Source: Nitrospirae bacterium JdFR-85 (GTDB lineage: Bacteria > Nitrospirota > Thermodesulfovibrionia > Thermodesulfovibrionales > JdFR-85). From it: a stretch of 52,775 nucleotides of DNA. Positions 9,578 through 20,023 of this stretch are shown piece by piece (positions within the stretch are counted from its first letter, which is position 1; each line of letters starts with the position of its first letter). The notes beneath the pieces were generated by a model. That model did no database searches, was not told the DNA's origin, and saw nothing but the letters and a program-made list of their open reading frames with translations. A program made the translations under genes and the position numbers. The stretch covers positions 1 to 52,775 of the forward strand of contig MTOU01000043.1 of assembly GCA_002011745.1 (NCBI GenBank), in the 5' to 3' direction.

Positions 9578-10201
9578 TTGACTGAATTCTCATATAGGCC
9601 CTTTGAGAAACTGAAGGAACTGCTTAAGGAGTTACAGACTCAGGAAACCTCTCCACCCATCCCTAAGGAGAGCCACACAGATGAGGAACTCCTCTTCCTG
9701 GAGGCAATGGCAGATGTGAGAGAGATAAAGGAGTTCAGGGAACTGCCCTATAGACCCCCAAGAGTGACTCCCAGAAGGAGAAGGGAGACAGATGAAGAGA
9801 CATTACAGGTTTTAAGAGACATTGTTGAGGGCAAAAGAAGAATAGACCTTTCAAAGACACAGGAGTATATTGAATGGGTAAATCCTGAATATTCTGATTC
9901 TCTACCAGAAAGGCTTCACCATGGACTTGTCTCTGTACAGGATTTTATCGATCTGCATGGATACACTTTAAAAGAGGCTCGACCCCTGGTAGAAGAGTTC
10001 CTCAGAGAGGCGGTCAGAAAGGGCTACAGATGTGTGAAGATAATCCACGGCAGAGGACTCCGTTCCACCAAGGGTCCTGTACTGAAGAATGCTGTTACCA
10101 CATGGCTTCAAAAGGACTTCCGCAAATGGGTAATTGCCTATGCCACTGCCAGGGCATCTGATGGTGGTCTTGGTGCCACCTATATACTTCTGAAATACTG
10201 A
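9578..10201 (+). CDS. Smr-domain protein
   Basis: A 207-residue protein with a charged, low-complexity N-terminal half and a C-terminal Smr domain (about residues 123-207) showing the DLHG and HGRG motifs. Stand-alone Smr proteins of this type are predicted or shown nucleases acting on DNA junctions or on RNA of collided ribosomes. The start is TTG, supported by AAGGAGG at 9566-9572 with 5 bases of spacing. It is the last gene of the plus-strand run and meets the cupin gene tail to tail one base later. Confidence 0.85.
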   Translation: MTEFSYRPFEKLKELLKELQTQETSPPIPKESHTDEELLFLEAMADVREIKEFRELPYRPPRVTPRRRRETDEETLQVLRDIVEGKRRIDLSKTQEYIEWVNPEYSDSLPERLHHGLVSVQDFIDLHGYTLKEARPLVEEFLREAVRKGYRCVKIIHGRGLRSTKGPVLKNAVTTWLQKDFRKWVIAYATARASDGGLGATYILLKY

Positions 10202-10202
10202 T

Positions 10203-10526
10203 CTAATCCATATCTGCAGGAGTAACCACTGCCATCACAACAAGCCTCTCACCGTGAGATGCCTTAAACCCATGGGGAACCATAGGCTCACAGAGTATGG
10301 CTGTCTTCTCATCTGCCACAATCTCTTCATCTCCAACAACAAAGGTGCCTTTGCCCTGTACACAATACATAAGCAGCCTAAGAGGAGCCTTATGAGGTTT
10401 CAATTCCTGTCCAGGCTCAAGACATATAAGAGCAACTCTCATTTCTGAAGTCTCTGCAATCATCTGCCGGCTGATACTCTCTGAAGAAAAATTGATCAGT
10501 TTCTTCAAGTCAAGCACTTCTGGCAT
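10203..10526 (-). CDS. small cupin-domain protein
   Basis: A 107-residue single-domain cupin. The conserved beta-barrel region includes LEPGQELKPHKAPLRLLMYCVQGKG and a second motif with EPMVPHGFKA. It may bind a metal, but the canonical HxH of the first motif is reduced to a single histidine (PHKAP). The role cannot be assigned; such proteins serve as sensors, isomerases or detoxifying enzymes. It stands alone between convergent smr and the upstream penicillin-binding protein gene on the same strand. Confidence 0.75.
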   Translation of the reverse strand: MPEVLDLKKLINFSSESISRQMIAETSEMRVALICLEPGQELKPHKAPLRLLMYCVQGKGTFVVGDEEIVADEKTAILCEPMVPHGFKASHGERLVVMAVVTPADMD

Positions 10527-10740
10527 ACAAACCTCCCCTTTTTAAATTTAATCCCATTATTAATTATATCTCCTGTTTCTTACATATACTATGACTTATC
10601 TCATATGTTAGAGTTTTTTATCCTCGATGAAACAGCCATCCTTTTCAAAAGAAAAGGGATATCTCTTCTGAATTATTCTTTAGATTTTATAAGCTGCTCT
10701 ACTACCCCTTAAATTCAGAGCAAATGGCGATCTTGAGGTT

Positions 10741-12531
10741 TCACTCACCGAGGTCTATCTCAGGATACTTCTTCATGAACTCAATCCATATAGGCAGGGC
10801 TGCCCTTGCACCTGTCTGTTTATTTCCTATTGTGGTATGGTCATCCCTTCCAACCCAGACTCCTACAACCAGCTTTTCATCAAATCCCACAAACCATGCA
10901 TCTGTGTAGTCATCTGTAGTACCTGTCTTACCATACACATCCCTTTTAAGTATTCTGGAGGCCCTCCTTCCTGTGCCTTCAGTAATGACTGACCGTAGCA
11001 CATCCCTTATCTCATCAACCAGTGCATCATCTATTACCTTTTCAGACTCTGGAAAATGTTCCTCAAGTGTGATACCGTCTCCATTGATAATCTGCTCGAT
11101 ATAAAGAGGAGTTAGTCTATATCCCTTTGCAAGAGCAGCATATGCATAGACAAGCTCAAACAGTGTCACCTCTGAGGCACCAATTGCAGTAGAAAGATAT
11201 GGATGGATCTTGCTTCTTATTCCCAGTTCTTTGGCAGTCTTTATTACCTCATCCAATCCTATCATATCTGCAAGACAGACAGTTGCGGAGTTTAAGCTAT
11301 GGGCGAGAGCTTCTCTAAGGGTTACCTCTCCGTTGTATATCTTCTCATAGTTTCTCGGTGTCCAGACATCCTTTCTGTCAGCAGTGGGATAGCCTATCTC
11401 GATATCCATAATTGTATCTTCAGGAATAAGGCCTTTCTTGAATGCGGTCAGATATACAAAAGGCTTAAATGCAGAACCGGGTTGTCTTAATGCTTGTACT
11501 GTTCTGTTGAACTGTGTCTGCCAGAAGTCTGTTCCCCCTACCATGGCAACAATCTTTCCTGTATCTATATCTATGGCAAGCAGTGCTGCCTGCACCCCGG
11601 GTTTTACAACCTTGCTGAGCCTCTGAACACCGTCTCTCACTGCCTCTTCTGCAATGTCCTGCAATCTCATATCCAGAGTAGTATAGATACTGAATCCGTC
11701 TGTATAGAGTCTACCAGGATATCTATCCTCAAGCTCTCCCCTGATGAACTCCACAAAGTAAGGGGCATCATACTTTCTCCTGTTTGGTTTTTGTGGAAGT
11801 GGTTCAGAGACTGCCTCTTCATACTCCTCTTCAGTTATGAATCCAAGAGTGAGCATCTTCTTAAGTACAATATTTCTCCTTTTAAGTGCCCTTTCAGGAT
11901 GTGAAAAAGGATTGTAGTAGGAGGGTGCCTTTGGAAGGGCTGCAATCAGGGCAGCCTCTGCAATATCGAGATCAGTCACAGATTTGTTAAAGTATGTTCT
12001 TGCAGCAGCCTCAATTCCATATGCCTGATTACCAAAATATGCCTGGTTCAGATACAGTCCCAGTATCTCGTCTTTTGTGTATCTCTTCTCAATCTGAAGT
12101 GCCAGTATAGCCTCTTTTACCTTTCTGGATATACTCTTCTCCGGCTTCAGAAACAGTAGCTTCGCAAGTTGTTGGGTTATGGTGCTTCCACCCTGAACTA
12201 TTCTGCCTGCAAGTATATCTCTATAAAGGGCCCTCAAGATGGCAATAAAATCTATCCCATGGTGTCTATAAAATCTCTCGTCTTCTATGGCAATAAATGC
12301 CTCTTTGACATGCTCGGGGATTCTATAATAAGGTACAAACTCCCTCCGTTCTATATAAAACTCTGCCATTAAGGTGCCATCTGAAGAGTATACCTTTGAT
12401 GCCTCAAAAGGCCTATATGTTTCCAGAGATTCGATACTTGGCAGGTCAGCTACCTTCCAAAACAATACCCCCCACAGGATACCAACAATAATCCCAAATA
12501 TACCCACAATGAGTAGTCTTTTGTACCACAT
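10741..12531 (-). CDS. class A penicillin-binding protein (PBP1A type)
   Basis: A 596-residue bifunctional peptidoglycan synthase anchored by one N-terminal helix (about residues 5-27). The glycosyltransferase family 51 domain carries the catalytic [10 protein letters not shown] motif near residue 79 and QLAKLLFL. The transpeptidase domain shows the SxxK motif in PGSAFKP, SxN in HSLNSAT and KTGT in YGKTGTT. It polymerises glycan strands and cross-links peptides in the periplasm. The gene is shorter than E. coli mrcA because it lacks the extra OB-type insert. It is monocistronic or leads to the distant cupin. Confidence 0.93.
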   Translation of the reverse strand: MWYKRLLIVGIFGIIVGILWGVLFWKVADLPSIESLETYRPFEASKVYSSDGTLMAEFYIERREFVPYYRIPEHVKEAFIAIEDERFYRHHGIDFIAILRALYRDILAGRIVQGGSTITQQLAKLLFLKPEKSISRKVKEAILALQIEKRYTKDEILGLYLNQAYFGNQAYGIEAAARTYFNKSVTDLDIAEAALIAALPKAPSYYNPFSHPERALKRRNIVLKKMLTLGFITEEEYEEAVSEPLPQKPNRRKYDAPYFVEFIRGELEDRYPGRLYTDGFSIYTTLDMRLQDIAEEAVRDGVQRLSKVVKPGVQAALLAIDIDTGKIVAMVGGTDFWQTQFNRTVQALRQPGSAFKPFVYLTAFKKGLIPEDTIMDIEIGYPTADRKDVWTPRNYEKIYNGEVTLREALAHSLNSATVCLADMIGLDEVIKTAKELGIRSKIHPYLSTAIGASEVTLFELVYAYAALAKGYRLTPLYIEQIINGDGITLEEHFPESEKVIDDALVDEIRDVLRSVITEGTGRRASRILKRDVYGKTGTTDDYTDAWFVGFDEKLVVGVWVGRDDHTTIGNKQTGARAALPIWIEFMKKYPEIDLGE

Positions 12532-12550
12532 CTATACATTATAAACCAGA

Positions 12551-12579
12551 TTAACTAATGAGGGAAATTTGGCTATAAT
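12551..12579 (+). promoter_or_regulatory. predicted promoter of the aminotransferase-hom operon leader
   Basis: TTAACT (12551-12556) and TATAAT (12574-12579) are spaced by 17 bases. Transcription would start near 12586, giving a leader of about 190 bases before the aminotransferase ATG. Confidence 0.5.
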
Positions 12580-12605
12580 TCAGGGGTGTCATTTGACGGA
12601 GTTCA

Positions 12606-12677
12606 ATGAGGTATGCCCATAAAGATGATTTAACTGTGATCAAATGGCAAATTAGAGATAAACTAATTGTAATGTAG
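12606..12677 (+). CDS. possible 23-residue leader peptide
   Basis: A short ORF preceded by CGGAG lies in the leader downstream of the predicted promoter. Its product (MRYAHKDD...KLIVM) has no run of threonine, isoleucine or methionine codons, so it is not a classical attenuation peptide. The stop codon is embedded in the left arm of a small hairpin (AGCCT 12676-12680 with AGGCT 12687-12691) followed by TTT. It may be chance. Confidence 0.25.
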   Translation: MRYAHKDDLTVIKWQIRDKLIVM

Positions 12678-12720
12678 CCTACAAACAGGCTTTTATGTTA
12701 TATTAACATTTATATCTTAC

Positions 12721-12746
12721 TGCCTTGATTTTCAAGGCAAATTTTT
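12721..12746 (+). terminator. terminator-like hairpin in the leader of the aminotransferase-hom operon
   Basis: TGCCTTGA (12721-12728) and TCAAGGCA (12732-12739) form an 8-bp stem with a TTT loop, followed by a run of five T (12742-12746), only 28 bases before the aminotransferase start. It could be an attenuator or a terminator of leader transcripts. Confidence 0.45.
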
Positions 12747-12773
12747 AAAAAGAGTCTCAAAAAGGTGTATGGT

Positions 12774-13964
12774 ATGAAGGAGGCTTTTCACGAAATTTTT
12801 ACATTTAATCGTATTAATCGTTTACCACCCTATGTATTTGCGATTGTGAATCACCTTAAGTACGAGGCACGCAGACAGGGAGAGGACATTATTGACCTCG
12901 GAATGGGTAACCCAGATCTGCCCACGCCAGAGCACATTGTTGCCAAGCTCTGCGAAGCAGCAAAGAATCCTAAGAATCACAGGTACTCGGCCTCAAGGGG
13001 TATTACACAGTTAAGAATGGCGATATGTGAGTGGTACAAGAGAAGGTTTGATGTGGAGCTTGACCCTGAAACCGAAGCGGTGGTGACAATAGGCTCCAAA
13101 GAAGGGTTAAGCCATTTGGTGCTTGCCATTGTGGAACCAGGAGACGTGGCACTTACTCCTACTCCGGCATATCCCATCCATCCATACAGTGTAATTATAG
13201 CGGGTGGAGAGGTGAGGAGTGTACCTATAGGCCCTGATATTGATTTTATGGAAGAGCTTGAGATGGCATACAAAAACACATGGCCAAGGCCAAAACTGCT
13301 GATCATAAACTTTCCCCATAATCCTACAACAGAGGTGGTGGACCTTGAGTTCTTTAGAAAGATAGTTGACTTTGCAAAGGAGAATGGCCTTATTGTGATC
13401 CATGACTTCGCCTATGCAGACCTCGTATTTGACGGGTTCAAGGCTCCCAGCTTTCTTCAGATTCCGGGGGCAAAGGATGTGGGAGTGGAGTTCTTCTCCA
13501 TGACAAAGAGCTACTCAATGGCCGGCTGGAGAGTGGGGTTCTGTGTAGGCAACAGAGAACTCATAGGTGCCCTTACAAAAATAAAGAGCTACCTTGACTA
13601 TGGCATGTTTCAGCCTATCCAGATAGCCAGTATAGTAGCCCTGAGAGGAGACCAGGCCTGTGTGGAACAGATCAGAAAGACCTACGAGAGCCGCAGGAAT
13701 ACCCTCTGCAGAGGACTTAACAGAATTGGCTGGAAGGTTACTCCTCCAAAGGCAACAATGTTTGTATGGGCAAAGATACCTGAACCGTATGTGAAGATGG
13801 GCTCCCTTGAGTTCTCAAAGTTTCTACTGAAAGAGGCAAAGGTTGCTGTATCCCCAGGCATAGGATTCGGTGAAGGCGGGGATGAGTATGTGAGATTTGC
13901 CCTCGTGGAGAACGAACACAGGATTAAACAGGCTATCAGAGGAATAAGGAGGCTATTCCGTTGA
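12774..13964 (+). CDS. class I/II PLP-dependent aminotransferase (AlaC-like)
   Basis: A 396-residue fold-type I aminotransferase. The PLP lysine lies in [15 protein letters not shown], substrate and PLP contacts include NFPHNPTT and the HDFAYADL aspartate, and the C-terminus has YVRFALVEN. The closest-looking relatives are alanine/glutamate-pyruvate transaminases and LL-diaminopimelate aminotransferases. The ATG at 12774 is preferred over GTG at 12765 because AAAGGTG (12761-12767) then sits 6 bases upstream. It overlaps homoserine dehydrogenase by four bases, so a role in aspartate-family or alanine metabolism is likely. Confidence 0.85.
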   Translation: MKEAFHEIFTFNRINRLPPYVFAIVNHLKYEARRQGEDIIDLGMGNPDLPTPEHIVAKLCEAAKNPKNHRYSASRGITQLRMAICEWYKRRFDVELDPETEAVVTIGSKEGLSHLVLAIVEPGDVALTPTPAYPIHPYSVIIAGGEVRSVPIGPDIDFMEELEMAYKNTWPRPKLLIINFPHNPTTEVVDLEFFRKIVDFAKENGLIVIHDFAYADLVFDGFKAPSFLQIPGAKDVGVEFFSMTKSYSMAGWRVGFCVGNRELIGALTKIKSYLDYGMFQPIQIASIVALRGDQACVEQIRKTYESRRNTLCRGLNRIGWKVTPPKATMFVWAKIPEPYVKMGSLEFSKFLLKEAKVAVSPGIGFGEGGDEYVRFALVENEHRIKQAIRGIRRLFR

Positions 13965-15256
13965 CAATAAATGTGGGTATTATAGGATTCGGGACGGTAG
14001 GTTCTGGAACTGCAAGGATTCTGATTGAAAACAGAGAGCTAATTAAAGACAAAACCGATATCACAATCAATCTTAAAAAGATTGCAGACATCGATATCGA
14101 AAGGGACAGAGGTATCAGTATCCCTCGTAGTATCCTCACCACTAATGCAGAAGATATCCTTAATGACCCTGATATTCATGTTGTGGTAGAACTCATTGGA
14201 GGAATACATCCTGCAAAGGAGTTTATACTGGAGGCTATAGACAGGGGTAAACATGTGGTCACTGCAAACAAGGCACTCCTTGCCACCGAAGGTGCCGAGA
14301 TATTCAGAAGGGCGGATGAAAAGGGTGTGCTGGTAGGTTTTGAGGCAGCAGTAGCAGGTGGCATACCAATAATAAAGGTGATAAGGGAAGCCTTGGTAGG
14401 AAACAGAATACTATCAATTTATGGGATCATAAACGGCACTTCCAACTACATACTCACAAAGATGACCGATGAAGGCATGGATTTTAAAGAGGCACTGAAA
14501 AAGGCTCAGGAGCATGGATACGCTGAGGCTGACCCTACTTTTGATATAGAGGGTATTGATTCTGCACACAAACTGACGCTGCTTGCATCCCTGGCCTTTG
14601 GGATTCCTCTTTCTTATGAAAGCATCTATGTGGAAGGTATCTCTGAAATAGCCTCTCAAGATATAGAGTTCGCCAAGGAACTGGGATACAAAATCAAACT
14701 GCTTGCCATTGCCAAGAGGGTTGACTCAGAGGTAGAGCTGAGAGTACACCCTACAATGATTCCGGAGAGTTATCTGATCTCAAAGGTGGATGGGGTGCTG
14801 AATGCTGTCTATGTGGTGGGTGATGCTGTAGGAGAGACACTGTACTACGGCAGAGGAGCTGGAGATATGCCTACAGGAAGTGCTGTGGTCTCAGACATAG
14901 TTGACATCTCTACAAGGATTGTAGGCAGATGCACCCCCTTGAGTGAATACATTGGAAGGCAGAAAGAGATAAGAATAAGGCCTGTACGAGAGATAGAAAG
15001 CATGTACTATTTCAGGTTTTCTGCCATAGACAGACCTGGTGTGCTCTCAAAGATCTCTGGTATCCTTGGCAAACATCAGATAAGTATCGCATCTGTAATA
15101 CAGAAGGGAAGAAGGGTTGGAGAGGCTGTACCTCTGGTGCTTTTGACCCATAAGGCAAAAGAGGCAGATGTCCAGAAGGCCCTCTTGGAGATCAATCAAC
15201 TGGATGTGGTAACAGGCAAGACAGCCTTAATAAGGGTAGAAGGTCAAGAGGACTAA
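13961..15256 (+). CDS. hom: homoserine dehydrogenase
   Basis: A 431-residue NAD(P)H-dependent enzyme reducing aspartate semialdehyde to homoserine, the branch point to threonine and methionine. The Rossmann motif [11 protein letters not shown] is at residues 6-16, the catalytic region contains [11 protein letters not shown] and [16 protein letters not shown], and a C-terminal ACT domain (about 350-430) probably mediates threonine feedback. The TTG start overlaps the aminotransferase stop and is preceded by AGGAGG with good spacing. Confidence 0.94.
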   Translation: MTINVGIIGFGTVGSGTARILIENRELIKDKTDITINLKKIADIDIERDRGISIPRSILTTNAEDILNDPDIHVVVELIGGIHPAKEFILEAIDRGKHVVTANKALLATEGAEIFRRADEKGVLVGFEAAVAGGIPIIKVIREALVGNRILSIYGIINGTSNYILTKMTDEGMDFKEALKKAQEHGYAEADPTFDIEGIDSAHKLTLLASLAFGIPLSYESIYVEGISEIASQDIEFAKELGYKIKLLAIAKRVDSEVELRVHPTMIPESYLISKVDGVLNAVYVVGDAVGETLYYGRGAGDMPTGSAVVSDIVDISTRIVGRCTPLSEYIGRQKEIRIRPVREIESMYYFRFSAIDRPGVLSKISGILGKHQISIASVIQKGRRVGEAVPLVLLTHKAKEADVQKALLEINQLDVVTGKTALIRVEGQED

Positions 15257-15310
15257 CAGGATTTGTCCTTTCTATATAATAAAGGTTATAATGTAATTTT
15301 AGGAGGCGCT

Positions 15311-15556
15311 ATGGAGAATATAAGAGCAGATAAAAAGATCAATATAAAGGGGCTTGTCTGTCCCTACACATTTGTGAAATCCAAACTTGCAATAGAGGAG
15401 ATGGAGGTAGGGGAGGTGCTGGAGATACTGCTGGATTATCCAGAAGCTTCAAGGAGTATCCCAAAATCAATGGAAGAACATGGACATACAGTTTTAAAGG
15501 TAGAAAAGATAAACGATAAAGACTGGATAATCCTTATAAGAAAGGAGCATGACTGA
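15311..15556 (+). CDS. TusA/SirA-family sulfur carrier protein
   Basis: An 81-residue protein of the TusA fold. The start at 15311 is chosen because AGGAGG lies 4 bases upstream; a TTG at 15263 would add an unrelated tail. The active-site cysteine is in GLVCPYTF: the usual CPxP motif has lost its second proline (CPYT). TusA-like proteins pass persulfide sulfur to acceptors such as tRNA-thiolation or molybdopterin enzymes. It overlaps the ThiF/MoeB-like gene by one base, so the two probably work in one sulfur-activation step. Confidence 0.82.
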   Translation: MENIRADKKINIKGLVCPYTFVKSKLAIEEMEVGEVLEILLDYPEASRSIPKSMEEHGHTVLKVEKINDKDWIILIRKEHD

Positions 15557-16362
15557 TGGAATTCACAGATGAACAGATACATAGATACAGTCGTCATATA
15601 ATTCTGCCAGAGGTGGGCGGAAAAGGACAAAAGAAGATACTTCAGGCGAAGGTTCTTATAGTGGGTGCAGGAGGGCTCGGCTGTCCAGTGGGTTATTATC
15701 TTGCAGCAGCAGGAGTTGGTACCCTCGGTATAGTGGACAGTGACACCATAGAACTGAGCAACCTCCAGCGTCAGATAGCCCATAACACTGAAAGATTGGG
15801 GATGCCAAAGGCTGACTCAGCAAAGATGACCTTTGAGGCCCTCAATCCTGATGTGACTGTGATTCCTATAAAGGAGAGGCTAACCAAGGATAATATCCTG
15901 GATATAATCAATGATTACGATATCGTGGTTGATGGCAGTGACAACTTCCCCACAAGATATCTTGTAAATGATGCCTGCGTCTTGTCTGGTAAACCCCTTG
16001 TAAGTGGTGCCATTTTGAGATTTGAGGGGCAGGTGACCACTATAATTCCGAAACAGGGTCACTGTTATAGGTGTCTCTTTGAAGAGCCACCTCCGCCTGG
16101 TCTTGTTCCCTCCTGTCAAGAGGCAGGAGTTATGGGTGCACTGCCAGGAGTAATAGGGGCACTACAGGCGATGGAAGTATTGAAACTTATACTTGACAGA
16201 GGAGAACCCCTTAAAAATAGCCTCCTTATCTATAATGCCCTTAACACCTCCTTCAGAAAAGTAAAAGTACCAAGGAGGCTCGATTGTCCTGTATGTGGTG
16301 AAAACCCAACCATTACAGAACTGCAGGACTACGAGGCAGAGTACTGTCAGATAAGATTTTAA
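15556..16362 (+). CDS. ThiF/MoeB/HesA-family sulfur-carrier adenylyltransferase
   Basis: A 268-residue E1-like enzyme that adenylates the C-terminal glycine of a ubiquitin-like sulfur carrier. The ATP-binding GAGGLGCPVGYYLA is at about residues 36-49, followed by the IELSNLQRQI arginine-finger segment. The zinc cysteines are in YRCLFE/PSCQ and a C-terminal CPVC. ThiF (thiamine) and MoeB (molybdopterin) cannot be separated by sequence alone. Neither ThiS nor MoaD is encoded next to it. The tungstopterin AOR and thiL in the window show that both pathways are relevant. Confidence 0.88.
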   Translation: MEFTDEQIHRYSRHIILPEVGGKGQKKILQAKVLIVGAGGLGCPVGYYLAAAGVGTLGIVDSDTIELSNLQRQIAHNTERLGMPKADSAKMTFEALNPDVTVIPIKERLTKDNILDIINDYDIVVDGSDNFPTRYLVNDACVLSGKPLVSGAILRFEGQVTTIIPKQGHCYRCLFEEPPPPGLVPSCQEAGVMGALPGVIGALQAMEVLKLILDRGEPLKNSLLIYNALNTSFRKVKVPRRLDCPVCGENPTITELQDYEAEYCQIRF

Positions 16363-16373
16363 AGGAGGGTGGA

Positions 16374-17258
16374 ATGACAGAGATAACCAAGGCCCTTCTG
16401 CCTGCTGCAGGGCTTGGAACGAGATTTTTACCTGCTACCAAAGCATCTCCAAAGGAGATGTTACCTATAGTAGATAAACCAATGATCCAATATGCTGTTG
16501 AAGAGGCAGCAGCCTGTGGTATAAATGAATTCATTGTGATAACAGGAAGACACAAAAGGACCCTTGAAGATCACTTTGATACAGTGTATGAACTGGAAGA
16601 GAATCTGAAACAGAAGGGTAAGAAGAAACTACTTGAGGAGATCAACAGACTGAGTCATCTAAACTTCGCCTATATAAGACAGGGCAGACCCTTAGGGCTG
16701 GGTCATGCAATATTAAGGGCACAACCCTTTGTGAAGGATGAACCTTTTGCAGTACTTCTCAGCGATGATATTATTGATCCAGAAGAGAAGCTTCTGAGCA
16801 ATATGATAAAATTCTATAAGGAGCTGGACTGTCCCATTGTTGCCCTTGAAGAGGTCCCAAAGGAAGAAGTATACCGTTATGGTGTAATTGCAGGTGAGAT
16901 GGAAGAGGATGGAGTATACAGAATTACAGACCTTGTAGAAAAACCTTCCCCTGAAGAGGCTCCAAGCAATCTCGCAATTATTGGCAGATATATTCTCACC
17001 CCTGACATCTTCAGAGTACTGGAAAAGATGCGTCCAGGCAAGGGTGGAGAATACCAGCTTACTGATGCACTGAAGGGGCTACTTAAGAAAAGGACAATAT
17101 ATGGATATGTGTTCAAAGGTAAGAGATACGATGCTGGAGACAAGTTCGGTTTTCTACAGGCTACTGTGGAGCTGGCACTAAAGAGTTCTCCTGTAGCAGA
17201 TAAGTTTCGGAAATATCTCCTTGAGATAGCAGACAGAATAAAGAAAGATTCAAAATAA
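16374..17258 (+). CDS. galU: UTP-glucose-1-phosphate uridylyltransferase
   Basis: A 294-residue nucleotidyltransferase making UDP-glucose for envelope polysaccharide. It has the N-terminal signature LLPAAGLGTRFLPATKASPKEM (about residues 8-29), the conserved VEKPSPEEAPSNLAIIGRYIL block and KGGEYQLTDA. AAAGGAGG precedes the start by a few bases. It sits in the long plus-strand operon between the thiF/moeB-like gene and hsp20. Confidence 0.95.
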   Translation: MTEITKALLPAAGLGTRFLPATKASPKEMLPIVDKPMIQYAVEEAAACGINEFIVITGRHKRTLEDHFDTVYELEENLKQKGKKKLLEEINRLSHLNFAYIRQGRPLGLGHAILRAQPFVKDEPFAVLLSDDIIDPEEKLLSNMIKFYKELDCPIVALEEVPKEEVYRYGVIAGEMEEDGVYRITDLVEKPSPEEAPSNLAIIGRYILTPDIFRVLEKMRPGKGGEYQLTDALKGLLKKRTIYGYVFKGKRYDAGDKFGFLQATVELALKSSPVADKFRKYLLEIADRIKKDSK

Positions 17259-17267
17259 GCAGTTCAG

Positions 17268-17636
17268 ATGATACTTAGTAGAACAACCTTTCTTCTTAAG
17301 ACTGAAACAACAAGGGATTATCCTCCTGTTGATATATACGAAACAGACGACAGTATAATCTTTATGTTTGACCTTCCTGGCATCAATCATGAGGAACTTA
17401 TTATTAAGGTGTGTGATAATCAGCTATTTATATGGGGCACAAAAGAACAGACTGCGGCAAGGGTCGAAAGGTATCTCTGCATGGAAAGAGAGATGGGAGG
17501 CTTTTTCAGGTCAATATCTATACCCCAGAGTGTTGACCCAGCAGGGGCAAAGGCATTATATTCAGATGGGGTTTTAAAGGTGGTTTTCCCAAAGGCAAAA
17601 GAGAAGGTGTTTAAAATCAAAGTGAAAAAGGAGTAG
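17268..17636 (+). CDS. small heat-shock protein, Hsp20/alpha-crystallin family
   Basis: A 122-residue alpha-crystallin-domain chaperone with the core [15 protein letters not shown] and the C-terminal [10 protein letters not shown] motif. It binds unfolded proteins without ATP. It is two bases upstream of lon, so holding chaperone and quality-control protease are probably co-expressed. It lacks the IxI tail motif typical of large sHSP oligomers (it ends IKVKKE). A second Hsp20 gene lies in the HspR operon. Confidence 0.88.
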   Translation: MILSRTTFLLKTETTRDYPPVDIYETDDSIIFMFDLPGINHEELIIKVCDNQLFIWGTKEQTAARVERYLCMEREMGGFFRSISIPQSVDPAGAKALYSDGVLKVVFPKAKEKVFKIKVKKE

Positions 17637-17638
17637 AA

Positions 17639-20023
17639 ATGGTAGAGTATGTGAAGGACGAACAGCAGATCGAGATACCTGATACCATTCCAGTGCTGCC
17701 TGTAAGGGATATTGTTATCTTCCCTTACATGATAATCCCGCTTTTTGTGGGCAGAGAGATGTCAATAAATGCTATTGACAGGGCTATTAATTCTAATAGG
17801 CTGATACTGCTTCTCACGCAAAAGGATATGAGCATAGAGAACCCAACACCTGAGGACCTCTACAAAGTTGGTACTGTAGGTATGATAATGAGGATGCTGA
17901 AGCTACCTGATGGCAGAGTGAAGATACTTGTACAGGGCATAACAAAGGCAAAAGTGCATGAGATAAGGATAAAAAACAACCACTTTGAGGCAACCATTGA
18001 GAAGATAGAGGATAGAAAGCCTGCAGAGCTGACCATAGAAGTGGAGGCACTGATTAGAACAGTAAAGGAACAGCTTGACAGGGCAGTCTCTCTGGGGAAG
18101 ACCATTCTGCCAGACATCATGGTGGTGATAGAAAACCTTGAGGACCCTGGAAGGCTCGCTGACCTGGTAGCATCCAATCTGGGCCTTAAAACAGAAGTGG
18201 CTCAAGAACTCTTAGAGATCCCGGATGCTGTTCAGAGACTGAGAAAGGTGAGCGAGGTGTTGAACAGAGAGATAGAACTGCTTCAGGTGCAACAGAAGAT
18301 ACAGTCTGAGGCAAGGGGAGAGATAGACAAGACCCAGAGGGAGTACTTCTTAAGAGAACAATTGAAGGCAATACAGAGGGAGCTTGGAGAAATAGACGAA
18401 AGAACAGAGGAGATCAATGAATTCAAGAAGAAGATAGAAGAGGCGAAGATGCCGGAGAAGGTCCGTAAGGAGGCAGAAAAACAACTCAAACGCCTTGAGA
18501 AGATGCATCCCGACAGTGCTGAGGCAGCCACTGTAAGGACCTATCTTGACTGGCTTGTAGAACTTCCATGGAGCAAGTCAACAAAGGACAATCTCAACAT
18601 CAAAAAGGCAAAAAAGGTACTTGATGAGGACCACTATAACTTAGAGAAGGTGAAGGAGAGGATACTTGAGTATTTGAGTGTTAGGAAACTGAAGACAAAG
18701 ATGAAGGGGCCCATACTCTGTTTTATAGGTCCACCAGGGGTGGGCAAAACCTCTCTGGGCCGTTCTATCGCAAGGAGCCTTGGCAGAGAATTTGTTAGGA
18801 TGTCCCTTGGTGGCATGAGGGACGAGGCCGAAATAAGGGGGCACAGGAGAACCTATGTAGGAGCCATGCCCGGAAGGATAATTCAGGGTATAAAACAGGC
18901 TGGGACCAATAATCCTGTCTTTATGCTTGATGAGATTGACAAGATCGGTATGGACTTCAGAGGTGACCCTTCATCTGCACTCCTCGAAGTGCTGGACCCT
19001 GAACAGAACAACGCCTTTGTTGACCACTACCTTGGAGTTCCCTTTGACCTTAGCAATGTGATGTTCATCACCACAGGTAACATCGTTGATACAATACCCG
19101 GACCTTTGAGGGACAGAATGGAGATCATCTATCTGAGTGGTTATACAGAGGAAGAAAAGCTCGGCATAGCAAAGAACTATCTACTACCCAAGCAGCTTGA
19201 GGAACACGGAATAAATGAGAAGATACTGCAGGTCACAGACTCTGCGCTGAAACTGATAATAAGTCAGTACACTAGGGAGGCAGGGGTAAGGAATCTGGAA
19301 CGCGAGATCGCCAATCTCTGTCGTAAGGTGGCGAGGAAGGTTGCAGAGGGCAAGAAAAAGAAGAGGTTTGTGATAACAAGCCGTAATCTCCATAAATACC
19401 TCGGTGCTCCGAAGTATCTGCCTGAGGAGGAGATGAAAGAAGATGAGATAGGGGTTGCCACAGGGCTTGCCTGGACAGAGGCGGGTGGTGAGATCATCTA
19501 TGTAGAGGCAACCACAATGAAGGGCCGCGGGAACCTCACGCTGACAGGTCAACTGGGTGATGTGATGAAAGAATCTGCACAGGCGGCATTGAGTTACATC
19601 CGTTCCAGGGCAAAAAGGCTGGGTATAAACGAAGATGTCTTCTCAAAGACGGACATCCATATCCATGTCCCAGCAGGTGCTATCCCGAAAGACGGACCTT
19701 CAGCAGGAATAACCATGGCTGTAGCAATCGCCTCAACATTAACAGGCAGGCCAGTAGACAAAAAAGTGGCCATGACCGGAGAGGTAACACTCCGTGGAAG
19801 AGTACTCCCGATTGGAGGATTGAAAGAAAAAATACTTGCTGCAAAGAGAATGGGAATAAGGAAGGTTATTATTCCGAAAAGGAATGAAAAGGACCTTGAG
19901 GATATACCAAAGTATGTAAAAAAGGACATGGAGTTTATCTTTGTGGAGAAGATGGATGAGGTACTTAAGGTAGCTTTGAAGCCAGCAAAGACCACCAAAA
20001 AGAAGAAAGTCTCCCGAAAGTAA
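17639..20023 (+). CDS. lon: ATP-dependent protease Lon (LonA type)
   Basis: A 794-residue soluble protease. It has the N-terminal substrate-binding LON domain (about 15-210), a helical linker, an AAA+ module with Walker [12 protein letters not shown] near residue 364 and Walker B MLDEIDK, and the C-terminal S16 protease domain with catalytic serine in KDGPSAG. Length and motif order are normal. It degrades damaged and regulatory proteins in the cytosol. The preceding hsp20 and the one-base overlap with thiL suggest one transcript. Confidence 0.96.
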   Translation: MVEYVKDEQQIEIPDTIPVLPVRDIVIFPYMIIPLFVGREMSINAIDRAINSNRLILLLTQKDMSIENPTPEDLYKVGTVGMIMRMLKLPDGRVKILVQGITKAKVHEIRIKNNHFEATIEKIEDRKPAELTIEVEALIRTVKEQLDRAVSLGKTILPDIMVVIENLEDPGRLADLVASNLGLKTEVAQELLEIPDAVQRLRKVSEVLNREIELLQVQQKIQSEARGEIDKTQREYFLREQLKAIQRELGEIDERTEEINEFKKKIEEAKMPEKVRKEAEKQLKRLEKMHPDSAEAATVRTYLDWLVELPWSKSTKDNLNIKKAKKVLDEDHYNLEKVKERILEYLSVRKLKTKMKGPILCFIGPPGVGKTSLGRSIARSLGREFVRMSLGGMRDEAEIRGHRRTYVGAMPGRIIQGIKQAGTNNPVFMLDEIDKIGMDFRGDPSSALLEVLDPEQNNAFVDHYLGVPFDLSNVMFITTGNIVDTIPGPLRDRMEIIYLSGYTEEEKLGIAKNYLLPKQLEEHGINEKILQVTDSALKLIISQYTREAGVRNLEREIANLCRKVARKVAEGKKKKRFVITSRNLHKYLGAPKYLPEEEMKEDEIGVATGLAWTEAGGEIIYVEATTMKGRGNLTLTGQLGDVMKESAQAALSYIRSRAKRLGINEDVFSKTDIHIHVPAGAIPKDGPSAGITMAVAIASTLTGRPVDKKVAMTGEVTLRGRVLPIGGLKEKILAAKRMGIRKVIIPKRNEKDLEDIPKYVKKDMEFIFVEKMDEVLKVALKPAKTTKKKKVSRK

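Noticed and set aside
10638-10657. Hairpin ATCCTTTTC-AAAA-GAAAAGG as terminator of the penicillin-binding protein gene
   Set aside because: The stem is AT-rich with a mismatch and no T-run follows on the minus strand.
15263-15310. TTG start giving a 97-residue TusA-like protein
   Set aside because: The ATG at 15311 has a perfect AGGAGG upstream and matches the usual family length.
17268-20023. HspR operator in front of hsp20-lon
   Set aside because: No CTTGA-N11-TCAAG type repeat is present upstream of 17268; this operon is probably not in the HspR regulon.
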